DNA of 64,000 nt from Megaleporinus macrocephalus (Eukaryota > Chordata > Actinopteri > Characiformes > Anostomidae): contig CM038720.1 in NCBI GenBank assembly GCA_021613375.1, positions 10,035,462-10,099,461 on the forward strand, read 5' to 3'. Positions 1 to 13,763 of this stretch are shown piece after piece; positions within the stretch are counted from its first letter, which is position 1; each line of letters starts with the position of its first letter. The position numbers and the translations under genes are program-made. The notes under the pieces were generated by a model. It was not told where the DNA came from. It did no database searches and saw only the letters and a program-made list of their open reading frames with translations.

Positions 1-2006
1 TTCTCTACAATGGAACATTCCACAACAAGCCACTCTGAATGACTGTGTTTATAATGTAGCGATTTAATGACGCTGACGCCTAAAAAATTTGGAAACAATT
101 GGACTGTTTGGCAAATACTAACAAAAATGAAAGGCAAAGATGAGATCTGTCCCTTAATATGAGTAATAATTGCTCACTATTGAAGTTTACAATAACAAGT
201 AAAATAATAATAAAGCCTAAATCATCTTTATCTCAAGCTAATGAAGAAACATTACAGTGAATGTGGTATTAATATGTAACACTAGTACAACACAATGCAT
301 TGTATAAATAAGCAGGCAGTGGCAGTTATCAGATTTCTACTCAACTGACTGGATTTGAAAAGTAATTGAGAGATTTGGAAGAACCACATAGGAATTACAT
401 CCATTTTTAATACACAATCCTCACATTCCTGCCATTCCTGCCAACCCTGGCCAACCCTGGTACAACCTTGGCCAACCCTGGCACAACCTTGGCCAAGCCA
501 AACAAGCAGATATGGTAAAGTCTTGGTAGACTGATATCGCCAGTCTTGGTAGACTGATTAAAGATGCATGAGTACACTTGTGGGGGGAGGGGAGTTTAAA
601 TGACCTGGAAGCCCTCAGAAGACCCCAGCAGTGGATAAACCAAAAGTGCATTCAATCACCAAACAAAACCGTAGCAGAGATTATCAAAGATAAGAGCTCA
701 CCAGCAGCACTTCACCACATGATACAAACCACTGCTGAGTCTCAAGATCAGAGGGCCCAAACTATTTAAGACAGTCTGAATGCGCTGTACTGTAAAGTCT
801 TGTAGACAGATACGATGGAGATCAATCAGAGTGACGGAAAGAGGAGTCCTGTATGACGGCCGTCTGATCACTCAAACGGAGAAAGTAGCAAAATTCTGAC
901 ACAAAAAAGAAGCACTTAAACTGCTCGAATCTCTCAGACAGAACAAAGTGCTTCTGAACTCCTTGCACGCCACTTTACCTTGAAGAGGAACAACGACTCA
1001 GAGTCTGCTGAGGAAATGTAGGGTTTTTTTCCCCAAGGCCAGCCAAAGACTGAAATATTCTTAACTGGCTAGATCAGCCCCCAATTAAAAAAGAAACACT
1101 TTAATCCATACCTATGACTTCTTTACCTAAAACATGGACGTATTAGGTTAAACTAATGATTTTTTCCCCCAAACTATTTGCCTTCTTTTTTAAAAAACGG
1201 CTGCTCCTTTCAACAAAGTAAATTTTGTCCCAACTCAAAACGTCAAGACAGCAAGCCATTTTGAGATAGTATTTGAGGATAAAAGTCAAAGTCTTAAGAA
1301 AGGAAATCATTATTTTGACTTTTAAATTAGTTCTAAGACATAAAAACTCATTTTGAGATACCAGGTCAAGCAGAAAACAACAAAAAAAGTAAAAACGTCC
1401 CAACTATAGGCATAACAGGGTATCATCGAGTATGACTAAGTATGGTTTATGAGTTCCAGATCTTCAGGTAATGTCAAAAATAAGGCTAACAAGTACTAAA
1501 TGTCAATTACTGATGCATACAAGGATGTGATTCCTATACATAAAATGTAGACTGCACGTATCAATATTACAAATACCATTTGTAATATTGTAATAATATC
1601 ATATTCACTCTTTCAATTCATGAGTCAAACCAAGACATCACGGTCAATGTCCAATTACTTTCAGACTGCAAAGTATGGAGAGATATAGAAGAATTCTTAA
1701 TGCTTTTCTGCACTGAATACTGTGCGTCACCATCAATCAATAGCATCAAACTCTGAGGCCCAAATTCTGCCTGGCAGGAAACATGGCCCCTTCTTTTCCT
1801 GCAGGAAACAGGTACAGGAATGCACTGCGTCGCAGCACCCGACGCTCTTACATGCGGAGAAGAGCAACATGTAGTGACCTCTGACTAGCAAATATGTGAG
1901 TGTGAGAGAGAATGAGTGTGGGGGGAAAAAAGCCAATACAACCCTCCTGCGAAGAACGTTCCACCACCATCTTCCACTAGGCGGCTTGTCACAGTATCAT
2001 ATCATC
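1..2006. other. Downstream flank of usp28, no gene recognised
   Basis: This is AT-rich DNA with short ORFs only. A diverged direct repeat of CCAACCCTGG-type units lies at 436-500. The stretch 578-1020 has a more even base composition and open reading fragments broken by stops. It could be a decayed transposon coding region, but I cannot assign a family. Confidence 0.4.
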
Positions 2007-2223
2007 GCTGTCCAATGAAAACTTTACAGGAGAGACCAAAGACATACTTTACTTTCAATGTAAGTCAATGGAACCAGAATTTTCTCCAAGCTACTTTGGA
2101 GCACTTCTATTGGTCCATACATCATGAAATTTTCACACAATGCAAAGAACCATTGGCGTGTTCAAATATTGAGAAAACTCAAAAATCGGCAAAAATGGAA
2201 ATCCATGTTTTTCATTGGACAGC
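2007..2223. mobile_element. Miniature inverted-repeat element, family G copy 1
   Basis: The left end GCTGTCCAATGAAAA is mirrored by TTTTTCATTGGACAGC at the right end, giving a 15-16 bp terminal inverted repeat around 217 bp. A related copy lies at 51056-51263. It has no coding capacity. Confidence 0.6.
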
Positions 2224-2306
2224 GACTATATGAAGACCACTTGAATCAAACAGCCACGTTCAAATGAGAGAGCAGATATCTGGCCTAAAAGAGCCATAAA
2301 TAAAAC

Positions 2307-2325
2307 TTTATTCTCTCAATTTATT
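2307..2325 (-). terminator. Candidate usp28 polyadenylation signals
   Basis: Two AATAAA hexamers in transcript orientation lie at 2325-2320 and 2312-2307, the first such signals after the stop codon. Cleavage would be expected 10-30 bases further left. Confidence 0.45.
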
Positions 2326-2592
2326 AACAAGCCACAGTGCAGCCGTGGCTGTCTACCACAGCGCTTAAAACTTTTTGAGAACTGCAGTCCTCAGGTCGAG
2401 CGACCCGCTCTATACATTTCGCTTTCATCTGTAAATCTTCAGGGGTTTTTTTGTTGTTTGTTTTTTTGCGTTCAGTCCCGTCCTTTAGAAAAAGAAAATG
2501 CATTAATGCTGTAGCAAAGGGGTGACAGAGCAGCAGGTCTTTCCTTTTTCACTCCAAAAGGGCTGACTGAGAAAGAGTAATGAAGAAAAAAA

Positions 2593-2622
<30 letters not shown>
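2593..2622. repeat. (TAA)n microsatellite
   Basis: About ten TAA units inside the predicted 3' UTR. Confidence 0.9.
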
Positions 2623-2626
<4 letters not shown>

Positions 2627-2978
2627 CAAACAAATAATAAAATAACCAAAGAAATCCTGAACCTCGTTTGACAAAGCTGGAGCAGCATGCGGCAAATTCT
2701 AAGCTTTGTGAAGTTTGTTTCGAATACACGTTCTCCTCCCCCATGCCAAAGCCTTGTGTGGCGTATTAGCTTTAAAACAGAACTGAAATCTCCAAATAAT
2801 ACTAGTGAGAAGAATAGTGATGATAAAACCTATAGCAGCAAAAGAGAGGACTAAAATGAGTAACAGCTGAAGCAACCCTGGTTTGGAGGAAGGCATGGGT
2901 TAAAAGAGGTCCATGGGTAAGAGGCAGGGAGGGGGAGGGGGGGGGGGCAATAGAGGCTGAAAGGGGGGGTTGGGGGGC

Positions 2979-3157
2979 TCATCTGCCGTCGGCAGGGGTG
3001 CGGCTGAGGGTGAGGGAGGCCATGACGCGGCCGAAGCGCTCGCACAGCTCCAGCGTGGAGTACGACGGCATCTTGGGCGGCTCGGCGAACGTCTTGATCT
3101 CCGTCGAGCAGTCGAGCAACTTGGGGAGGAAGTCGGTGAGCTTCTCCTGAAGATTAG
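2979..3157 (-). CDS. usp28: usp28 exon w21, terminal coding exon with stop
   Basis: The 58 codons after the split proline encode [40 protein letters not shown] and [18 protein letters not shown], then TGA at 2981-2979. The C-terminal SRTPADGR is the USP28 ending. The acceptor is TTTGCAG. The exon is much richer in G+C than the surrounding introns. Confidence 0.95.
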
Positions 3158-3258
3158 CTGCAAAGAGAAGTGAGTAAAAGAGAATCGAGACTCGTCAGAC
3201 TTCCTTCAGGACATGGCCCGTTTTAAATTCTCCAGTAGAAGCTGGTATTATGTATTAG

Positions 3259-3299
<41 letters not shown>

Positions 3300-3454
3300 A
3301 TTTTCTTTATATAGCACTTTTCAAGAAACTTTTAGACGCTTTACAAACAACTTTACAAACAACACTATATAAGATACAGTCATATAAAATATAAAATAAA
3401 CAAGTGAAAAAAAATAAAATAAATAATAATAATAATAAAAAAAAAAATAAAAAT

Positions 3455-3513
<59 letters not shown>

Positions 3514-6500
3514 GTACAGCATTCTTTGAGTGTTCCCTGCTTTTAAACCAAGAGCTCTGCATAACAGTGACAACATTGAATCATGGAAGCCCCACCATTG
3601 CAGCAAAAGTCACTGAATGCTGGAAAATCCTTCCACCACTAAAAGTAGTGCCCTTCTGTGTTACAGTTAGAACCAGAAAGCTGTCACAGTAGCCTTTTCA
3701 ACTCAAACCTGAATGTGGTTTTGTTCTACAAAGGTCAGGGTCCCCACAGGACCACCACAGAGCAGGTATTATGTGGGTGGTGGGTCATTCTCAGCACTGC
3801 AGTGACACTGGCGTGGTTGTGGTGGTGTGTTAATGTGTGTTGTTCTGGTACAAGTGGATCAGACACAGCAGTGCTGCTGGAGTGTTTCAACACTGTGTCC
3901 ACTCTATTAAGGGTGTAAAGTTAGTTTATGTTCCTCTAGTCCAGGGGTCACTAATAGGCGGACCGTGGTCCAGGTCCGGACCCAGACGTTGTCCAATGCA
4001 GACCCAAACTGATAAACTATTGAGAACGATCTAATTTGACTGTGTTTATTTTAAGCGGCGGAGCTTTTCTAGTCTTTACAGTATACGGGAATTCAGAGAC
4101 CAATCACGTGCGCTGTTAAATCACAGAAGGCTTCTCAGCCAATCAGATCAGTACAGATTGGGGCATGCAGAGCGCACACAGGCGAGATACGAAGCGAGGA
4201 GCAGCAGCTGGAGACTAAAGCGAGTCAGAAAGAATAAGGAGCTCTAAAAACAGAAAAGTGAACAGAGAAAACTGAGTGTTTAACAGGAACGGTTCTGGAA
4301 TGAACCTGCTTGTCTAGTTTTGGAGAACACCGCTCTGTACAACCAACATGTCAATCTGTGAAGCTGAGTTAACAAGAAGACCCACGTTTTATTTACTTTC
4401 TCTATAAATAAATACTTTAAGATGCACTTAAAGTGTTTATGTAGCCCTTGTTTTTATTGAAGTGAGTAAAAAACATTTATTTGGAGTTTTATTAATAATT
4501 CATTCAGTTCAGCATTTAAACAGTAAATATACTGAAATATTCTGAACAGTATGTGTGATGTGTTGGTGTTTCAGTAGCTGATGGTATAAGATGATGATGC
4601 TAGGCTACTTCAGTAAACAGGATACACCACTGAATCAGAACACACGTTAGAAATGATGGTGGTCCGGACCTTGGCCTGAGGAGATCTCCTCTAACTGGAC
4701 CTTACTGACTCTAATTAAACACTCCTGCTCTAGTCCTTCATCAGTGGTCAGAGGATGCTGTCCACAGGACAGTGTTGACTATTCTTAGTCCAGCAGTGAC
4801 ACTGAGGTGGTTAAACACTCTAGTACAGCACTGCTGTGTCTGATCCACTCACACCAGTGCAACATGCGCTAACACACCACCACCACCACCACCACCACCA
4901 CATGAGTTTCACTGCAGTGCCAAGAATGATCCACCACCCAAATAACACCTGGTGGTCCCGTGGGGGGTCCTGAAGAATAGGGTAACAAAGTATACAGAGA
5001 AACAGATGGTGTTCAGTCTGTAACTGTAGAACTACTAAGTGCTCCTATTTGGTAAATGGTAAAATGATAAACGAGAGCAGAAACAAGGGGGTGGTTTTAA
5101 TGTTACGGCTGATCTGTGTTTTGAAAACGTGCTAAAGTACTTGGTGGTTAGCTAAATCACAAAGTGAGTAGTTACTTGGCAACCAGCGCTCAGCGAAATG
5201 ATACAGTTTTTGTGAAAACGAGGTTCTCAAATAACAATACGAGTAGAACATTCGTTTATACAGCTGTTCTTAAAACACATGGAATATAAAACTTAGCAAG
5301 TCACCTGCATTAGCTGGTTCTGACAGTCCCTTAATCAACTGTTATATAACACTCTTACATAAGCTCTACATCGCCCGCGGCCATAAATCTAACGTACACA
5401 ACTGTCCCTGTAGCTCAGATGAGGTAGACAGTATCAGGAGCTACTGGTTTAAATCCCTGAAATAAATAAATCATGACAATTCCTGCCTGAAACCAAAATT
5501 CAGGACACAGCTGGTCCAAAACTGAAAAAGGAATTTATTTTACAAGTTGGATTACTTGCTAAATGAAATCAAATAATGTGTATGTTATGCTTTAGCGTAT
5601 TTACTGTTAAATGGAAGGATTATTCCAGTTTACATCTGATTTCCAGACCTATATCGATGGATAACATACAGAATATGCCGAACGCAGCTGCAGCAGACTA
5701 TGTTTGAGTTTCTCTGTTGATCTGCTGCTGCTCAAACTGTTTAAACAAACAGCGTTTTGAATCGTGGCGTTGTATTACCATTCAAATGATGTGTGAAGTG
5801 TTGGATTTTGAATTGTAGACTTATTAAACCTTTTTCTTATTAAAAAAAAACATTACCCAGCCCCCCCCCCCCCTCCCCGGGCCATTTTTTCCTCTTGTTC
5901 TGTTGCTATTTGGGCGCATTCTTAAGAACCAGTAATGGGAACTTATACTGGCCAGATGAGGACTGTGCAAACCGCATGCTTAAGCAATCTCAAACTTGCT
6001 TTAAATCACATGAAGTCAGTAAGTAATCACTACCAGATCTGCTTATACCGTTTCTGGCACTATGACTATGATGTTATCCACGCAGGTAGGCCAAAGTTAG
6101 GTAGCTACAAGCTTCCATTAGCTACAATAGCCTCATATCTTGGAATCAAAGTATGTCCTAGCTGATGGACAACATTGAAAGTAAAAGAATACCAAGTACA
6201 TGTGATATTTATATATTTTACTATTATTGCTTTCCAGAGACTGCCAAAAACCTGTTTCTGCAAGAAACCTGAACTTAAAACTTGAGCCCCAGTGGGTGCC
6301 CCTGCACTTACGCTCCATTTCCTGGCCCAGGTAGGAGCACCATCGGTTCCTCATGTCCTCCACAGCAACCATGTCCTTCTCCTCCAGCTCGTCGACCAGC
6401 AGCAGGGGGATGCAGGGCACCACCAGTTCGTTCATGATGCTCAGGCCAGCGTTGACTTCCGGCTCCTCTCCGGTCTCAAACAGGGCGGCCGCGTGCTCGT

Positions 6501-9500
6501 TCAGCTTCTGCAGAATTCAAACACACACACACACACACACGTCATGTCCCTTCCGACCCCGGTGCTCAAACATCAAACGGCCAGTGGCCGGAGCAAGACT
6601 GAAATCAACAGACGCAAAGCACTGCAAGCTCTTGGCCCTCATGTCTCTCAGAAGTGTCTTCAGCGTCCAAGAATCGCTCTGGAGTGTTTTTCTTATTGAC
6701 GCAAGGGCTGACGTGCCTGCTGATGCACTCACAGATTTCGCGTGCAACTTCCGAGAATCCCGCGGCACAAGCAACCCCATTGACCTCGGAGTCTTCCGCA
6801 AGGCGGCTGCGGAGCTAAGCGAAGTGGTGGATGCCATGCTCAGGGGGAAAAAAGAAAAAAAAAAAAAGGAAAAAGCACCACAGTACATTAGCTATGTCAA
6901 CGTTAGCAGTATTTTCAATTAAAGCCGAGCAGCGGGGTAAACAGCCAGGCCTGAGAGGGAGCCAGGGCCCCTGTGCGGCTCGAAAATGGCGGAGGTGAAA
7001 CAAGGACAGCGGCGCGGCCCCGGCGGTAATGTGTTTACACTCTCAGCAGTGCCTGCTTCCTATTCGGAGCCTGATGATTACATTATGAGCACAATGGCGG
7101 TGTAGGGTTACTGGGTGCAGGCGCCCGGGCGAGGGCCGTAAAGGTCTCAGAACCAGCACGCATTGGGGGGGGGGGCTGGGATACGGTGGAAGATTACTTG
7201 GTAAAGCTAATTTAAAAAAACAAAACAAAAACAACAACAACGACAAGACCGTTCAGATTAAATAACAACAAACTTTCATTTAAAAGACTTTCAGAAACTG
7301 GTGCACAGTGGTGTCAGAAACCAAACTTGTTTTAACACTTGTTTCAATTCCATTGATTATACTGCCAGTAAGTATATAGAGATCATTTCTGAGGATATTA
7401 GATATACCATCCACTTGTAGAGCATACGCAGAAGCAGTAACAAGCAGGAGTCACCAAAACTAGAGTTCTTAACTCTTAAAAGCTTCAAAGAAAATGATAT
7501 TCCGGACCGCACATGAAACCTGGTGGACTACTAAATCTGTCCACAGCAGATAAACAGCACTTAAAGCTTAGAGAGAGAAAATCAGGCTCTGGCTTTAGAT
7601 CTGAAAACTTCCATCAGGTGTTTCTGTCCATCCTTCTACTGTGAGATGGTATAACAACTAAAAGGTATGTAGCTGCCAATGAGCTGGAATTAAGAAAGCA
7701 CAATAGTTGGATTGACTGAAGACTGAACCTCCCCCTGTAGACTTCACGGAAAAATACTCAACGCAAGTTGGAAAGAATGGCAGCTTTAATAAAGGTAGAG
7801 AAAATATATGCTGAAAGCTTTTACAACTTCTGTGTACTTTTCATCCAAAAAAAAAAAAGAGAATAAGACTGTTTTGAGTGGAAATTAAAAGAAGAAGCGA
7901 GGTCTGACTTTTGCACAGTGCTGTATACTTGTTCCCAAAGCAGCTATTGCCATTAAGGCACTGCTAATGAACTCAAATGGAGAAGATAAAGAGCAGAGAG
8001 ATACAGCAAGGCCTGCATCAAGCCGTGTTATTGGAGGGGGGATTAAGTCGGAGCATTAGAGTTTTTGAGTCACCCTCATTTGCTGTTCTGATTTGCGCTA
8101 AAAGGAATATTTTGTCTTTTCTCTTTCTTGCTCTTCCCAAAGGCCGCGCCAGTATGACGCATTTGAATTCTACGGTTCATTTGCGACACAGGCTCAGTAG
8201 TTTAATCTTTGATTAGCGTGAGCGCTCTGTATTTATTCCATTTGGAAAAATAAGTGAGAAATTTTGGGGGGGAAATAAATAAATATATAAATAAATCCAA
8301 ATTCAACTTTTCAACAATTCCATGTCCTTCATATATTATTTCTGATAACTCACAGTATACGTGGACTGACTTTAAACTGGGTGGTTATGTTTGTGCTGGT
8401 TTAAAGTGCCCCTTCTGCGCAGCTCAGAGTCGCATTTCAGCAGGAGGTGAGCTGGTTCTGGTCCTTAGTGGAAGGGTGAGCTGTTACTAAAGCAGAGACA
8501 CTCACCAGCAGGCACTCTCTGCGGTAATGGGCTATGAGCTCTTCATCGTGGCCTCTGTACGGGCCTTTGGAGAGGAGCTCTTTGTTGTACTGATAGGCGT
8601 AGATCAGGTACATCAAGGCCTCCACATAACTGAAACAAATGAAAGGAAAAGCAAGTTAGCACTTTAAAGAACACATTTATATCCACCGGTAAAAATGAGC
8701 AGCTCACAGACTCATAACGCAAAATTTTAAATATGTAAATGATGGGTTTTTAAATATGTAGCTGATTTTTGCAGTCAGTCACACAACCCACACACGCAAC
8801 AATACAATCATTCCAATTAAGCATTCATATTTTCATTTTAATTAAAAGTTTTACATTTCTCACTGGGCACCACTGCTGCCCTTGTGAAGAGAGATAAAGC
8901 CACATAACAGAGGCTACGCTGCCCCCTAGTGTACATGTAAGGGAATGAAATAAGCTCTCACAGACTTGTGATTATAGTTTAGAACATAGACTTATCACAG
9001 ACTTGTCATTATATTTTAGAACATACTTATCACAGACTTGTGATTATAGTTTAGAACATAGACTTGTGATTATAGTTTAGAACACAGACTTATCACAGAC
9101 TTGTGAGTATAGTTTAGAACATAGACTTATCACAGACTTGTCATTATAGTTTAGAACATAGACTTATCACAGACTTGTGATTATAGTTTAGAACATACTT
9201 ATCACAGACTTGTCATTATAGTTTAGAACATAGACTTGTGATTATAGTTTAGAACATAGACTTATCAAAGACTTGTCATTATAGTTTAGAACATAGACTT
9301 ATCACAGACTTGTGAGTATAGTTTAGAACATATACTTATCACAGACTTGTGATTATAGTTTAGAACAGACTTATCACAGACTTGTGATTATAGTTTAGAA
9401 CATAGACTTATCACAGACTTGTCATTATAGTTTAGAACATAGACTTATCACAGACTTGTGATTATAGTTTAGAACATAGACTTATCACATACTTGTGATT

Positions 9501-12500
9501 ATAGTTTAGAACATAGACTTATCACAGACTTGTGATTATAGTTTAGAACATAGACTTATCACAGACTTGTGATTATAGTTTAGAACACAGACTTATCACA
9601 TACTTGTGATTATAGTTTAGAACATAGACTTATCACAGACTTGTCATTATAGTTTAGAACATAGACTTATCAGACTTGTCATTATAGTTTAGAACATAGA
9701 CTTATCACAGACTTGTCATTATAGTTTAGAACATAGACTTATCACAGACTTGTCATTATAGTTTAGAACATAGACTTATCACAGACTTGTGCTTATAGTT
9801 TAGAACATAGACTTATCACAGACTTGTGATTAGAGTTTAGAACATAGACTTATCACAGACTTGTCATTATAGTTTAGAACATAGACTTATCACAGACTTG
9901 TGATTATAGTTTAGAACATAGACTTATCACAGACTTGTGATTAGAGTTTAGAACATAGACTTATCACATACTTGTGATTATAGTTTAGAACATAGACTTA
10001 TCACAGACTTGTCATTATAGTTTAGAACATAGACTTATCACATACTTGTGATTAGAGTTTAGAACATAGACTTATCACAGACTTGTGATTAGAGTTTAGA
10101 ACATAGACTTATCACAGACTTGTCATTATAGTTTAGAACATAGACTTATCACAGACTTGTGATTATATTTTAGAACATAGACTTATCACAGACTTGTCAT
10201 TATAGTTTAGAACATAGACTTATCACAGACTTGTCATTATAGTTTAGAACATAGACTTATCACATACTTGTGATTATAGTTTAGAACATAGACTTATCAC
10301 ATACTTGTGATTATAGTTTAGAACATAGACTTATCACATACTTGTGATTATAGTTTAGAACATAGACTATCACAGACTTGTCATTATAGTTTAGAACATA
10401 GACTTATCACAGACTTGTGATTATAGTTTAGAACATAGACTTATCACAGACTTGTGATTATAGTTTAGAACATAGACTAATCACAGACTTGTCATTATAG
10501 TTTAGAACATAGACTTATCACAGACTTGTCATTATAGTTTAGAACATAGACTTATCACAGACTTGTCATTATAGTTTAGAACAGACTTATCACAGACTTG
10601 TGATTATAGTTTAGAACATAGACTTATCACAGACTTGTCATTATAGTTTAGAACATAGACTTATCACAGACTTGTGATTATAGTTTAGAACATAGACTTA
10701 TCACAGACTTGTGATTAGAGTTTAGAACATAGACTTATCACAGACTTGTGATTAGAGTTTAGAACATAGACTTATCACAGACTTGTCATTATAGTTTAGA
10801 ACATAGACTTATCACAGACTTGTGATTATATTTTAGAACATAGACTTATCACAGACTTGTCATTATAGTTTAGAACATAGACTTATCACAGACTTGTCAT
10901 TATAGTTTAGAACATAGACTTATCACATACTTGTGATTATAGTTTAGAACATAGACTTATCACATACTTGTGATTATAGTTTAGAACATAGACTTATCAC
11001 ATACTTGTGATTATAGTTTAGAACATAGACTTATCACAGACTTGTGATTAGAGTTTAGAACATAGACTTATCACAGACTTGTCATTATAGTTTAGAACAT
11101 AGACTTATCACAGACTTGTCATTATAGTTTAGAACATAGACTTATCACAGACTTGTGATTATATTTTAGAACATACTTATCACAGACTTGTGATTATAGT
11201 TTAGAACATAGACTTGTGATTATAGTTTAGAACACAGACTTATCACAGACTTGTCATTATAGTTTAGAACATAGACTTATCACATACTTGTGATTATAGT
11301 TTAGAACATAGACTTATCACAGACTTGTGATTATAGTTTAGAACATAGACTTATCACAGACTTGTGATTAGAGTTTAGAACATAGACTTATCACAGACTT
11401 GTGATTAGAGTTTAGAACATAGACTTATCACAGACTTGTCATTATAGTTTAGAACATAGACTATCACAGACTTGTCATTATAGTTTAGAACATAGACTTA
11501 TCACAGACTTGTGATTATAGTTTAGAACATAGACTTATCACAGACTTGTGATTATAGTTTAGAACATAGACTAATCACAGACTTGTCATTATAGTTTAGA
11601 ACATAGACTTATCACAGACTTGTCATTATAGTTTAGAACATAGACTTATCACAGACTTGTCATTATAGTTTAGAACAGACTTATCACAGACTTGTCATTA
11701 TAGTTTAGAACATAGACTTATCACAGACTTGTGATTATAGTTTAGAACATAGACTTATCACAGACTTGTGATTATAGTTTAGAACATAGACTTATCACAG
11801 ACTTGTGATTATAGTTTAGAACATAGACTTATCACAGACTTGTGATTATAGTTTAGAACATAGACTTATCACAGACTTGTGAGTATAGTTTAGAACATAG
11901 ACTTATCACAGACTTGTCATTATAGTTTAGAACATAGACTTATCACAGACTTGTGATTATAGTTTAGAACATAGACTTATCACAGACTTGTGATTATAGT
12001 TTAGAACATAGACTAATCACAGACTTGTCATTATAGTTTAGAACATAGACTTATCACAGACTTGTCATTATAGTTTAGAACATAGACTTATCACAGACTT
12101 GTCATTATAGTTTAGAACAGACTTATCACAGACTTGTGATTATAGTTTAGAACATAGACTTATCACAGACTTGTCATTATAGTTTAGAACATAGACTTAT
12201 CACAGACTTGTGATTATAGTTTAGAACATAGACTTATCACAGACTTGTGATTATAGTTTAGAACATAGACTTATCACAGACTTGTGATTATAGTTTAGAA
12301 CATAGACTTATCACAGACTTGTGATTATAGTTTAGAACATAGACTTATCACAGACTTGTGAGTATAGTTTAGAACATAGACTTATCACAGACTTGTCATT
12401 ATAGTTTAGAACATAGACTTATCACAGACTTGTGATTATAGTTTAGAACATAGACTTATCACAGACTTGTGATTATAGTTTAGAACATAGACTAATCACA

Positions 12501-13730
12501 GACTTGTCATTATAGTTTAGAACATAGACTTATCACAGACTTGTCATTATAGTTTAGAACATAGACTTATCACAGACTTGTGATTATAGTTTAGAACATA
12601 GACTTATCACAGACTTGTGATTATAGTTTAGAACATAGACTTATCACAGACTTGTGATTATAGTTTAGAACATAGACTTATCACAGACTTGTGATTATAG
12701 TTTAGAACATAGACTTATCACAGACTTGTGAGTATAGTTTAGAACACAGTATGTTTTATTGTGAACTATAAGTTCTCACAGACTTGTGAGTATAGTTTAG
12801 AACACAGTATGTTTTATTGTGAACTATAAGTTCTCACAGACTTGTGATTAGTTTAGAACACAGTATGTTTTACTGTGAACTATAAGTTCTCACAGACTTG
12901 TGATTAGTTTAGAACACAGTATGTTTTATTGTGAACTATAAGCTCTCACAGACTTGTGATTAGTTTAGAACACAGTATGTTTTACTGTGAACTATAAGTT
13001 CTCACAGACTTGTAAGTATAGTTTAGAACACAGTATTATTGTGTTTTATTGTCAGATATGAAGACCAACAAAAATTCTCCATGTATCTGAAAGCAGCAGA
13101 CTTTTTTTAGAGCAATAATTAGAAAACAAATTCGGCTAACTAGCGACTTGGTATGTTTGTTAGCAAAGTTAGCTCCAGCGCTAAAGTAAAGCAGCACAAT
13201 TTGGGCAGTGCTCATTTCCTGGCTGATTGAGAACATCTGCTCTAAACAGATAAATTGTGTGTGCCTGATTTTTTGCTGCAGCATTATTTAGAGAACGTCT
13301 ACTGACAAACATGATGCAGTAATGGAAACAGATTACTCCCATTTACCTGGTCTTCTGAAAGAGCTCTAAGCCAATCATTAGGAAGGTCGTGGTCTCTCGG
13401 AAATTCCTGTAGTCCCGATGCCACATCTATAGGTAGCAGAAAAAAAAGAAATGAGCAAGAGAAGGCATTACATTAGGTCAGGATGTGGCTTCAATGTTAT
13501 GGAACACATATATAATGGGAACAGAGCAGCTAATAACATCTCTGAAAGCTTTAAAATGACAAATCAACAGGAAAAAAAAAGAAAAAAAAGAAAAAGGCAG
13601 CTGACCTCGTACTCCTCCATGTTAACTTCGTCTGGCTTAATGAGATCGAGCTTTGCGCGCGCCACTTTCATGATGCTCTTACATCTGAGGGAGAAGGGAG
13701 AAAGCACATTGCCATTAGAGCGAAGTCTAC

Positions 13731-13763
<33 letters not shown>

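Larger units (their letters stand above)
2300..2978 (-). other. usp28: usp28 3' UTR (approximate extent)
   Basis: No AATAAA or ATTAAA occurs in transcript orientation between the stop codon and position 2326, where the first canonical signal appears, which implies a 3' UTR of about 650-680 bases. It contains an ATT trinucleotide repeat (2593-2622 on the plus strand) and a C-rich stretch just after the stop. The extent is inferred from sequence only; later signals could be used instead. Confidence 0.45.

Noticed and set aside
578..1020. Possible decayed transposase or host gene downstream of usp28
   Set aside because: Reading frames are broken and short, and I could not match any family with confidence.
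5404..5459. Functional tRNA gene
   Set aside because: A- and B-box-like blocks exist, but the acceptor stem has no 3' partner.
6517..6888. 123-residue minus-strand ORF next to w20
   Set aside because: It reads through the CA repeat and a poly-T stretch and shows no recognised homology. Kept only as part of the CpG-rich patch.
6353..6922. 189-residue plus-strand ORF overlapping exon w20
   Set aside because: Its first part is the antisense of the conserved usp28 exon, and the rest crosses a CA repeat and a poly-A stretch. I recognise no domain.
8957..13036. CRISPR-like array
   Set aside because: There are no unique spacers; the whole 37-bp unit repeats directly, and the context is a vertebrate intron.
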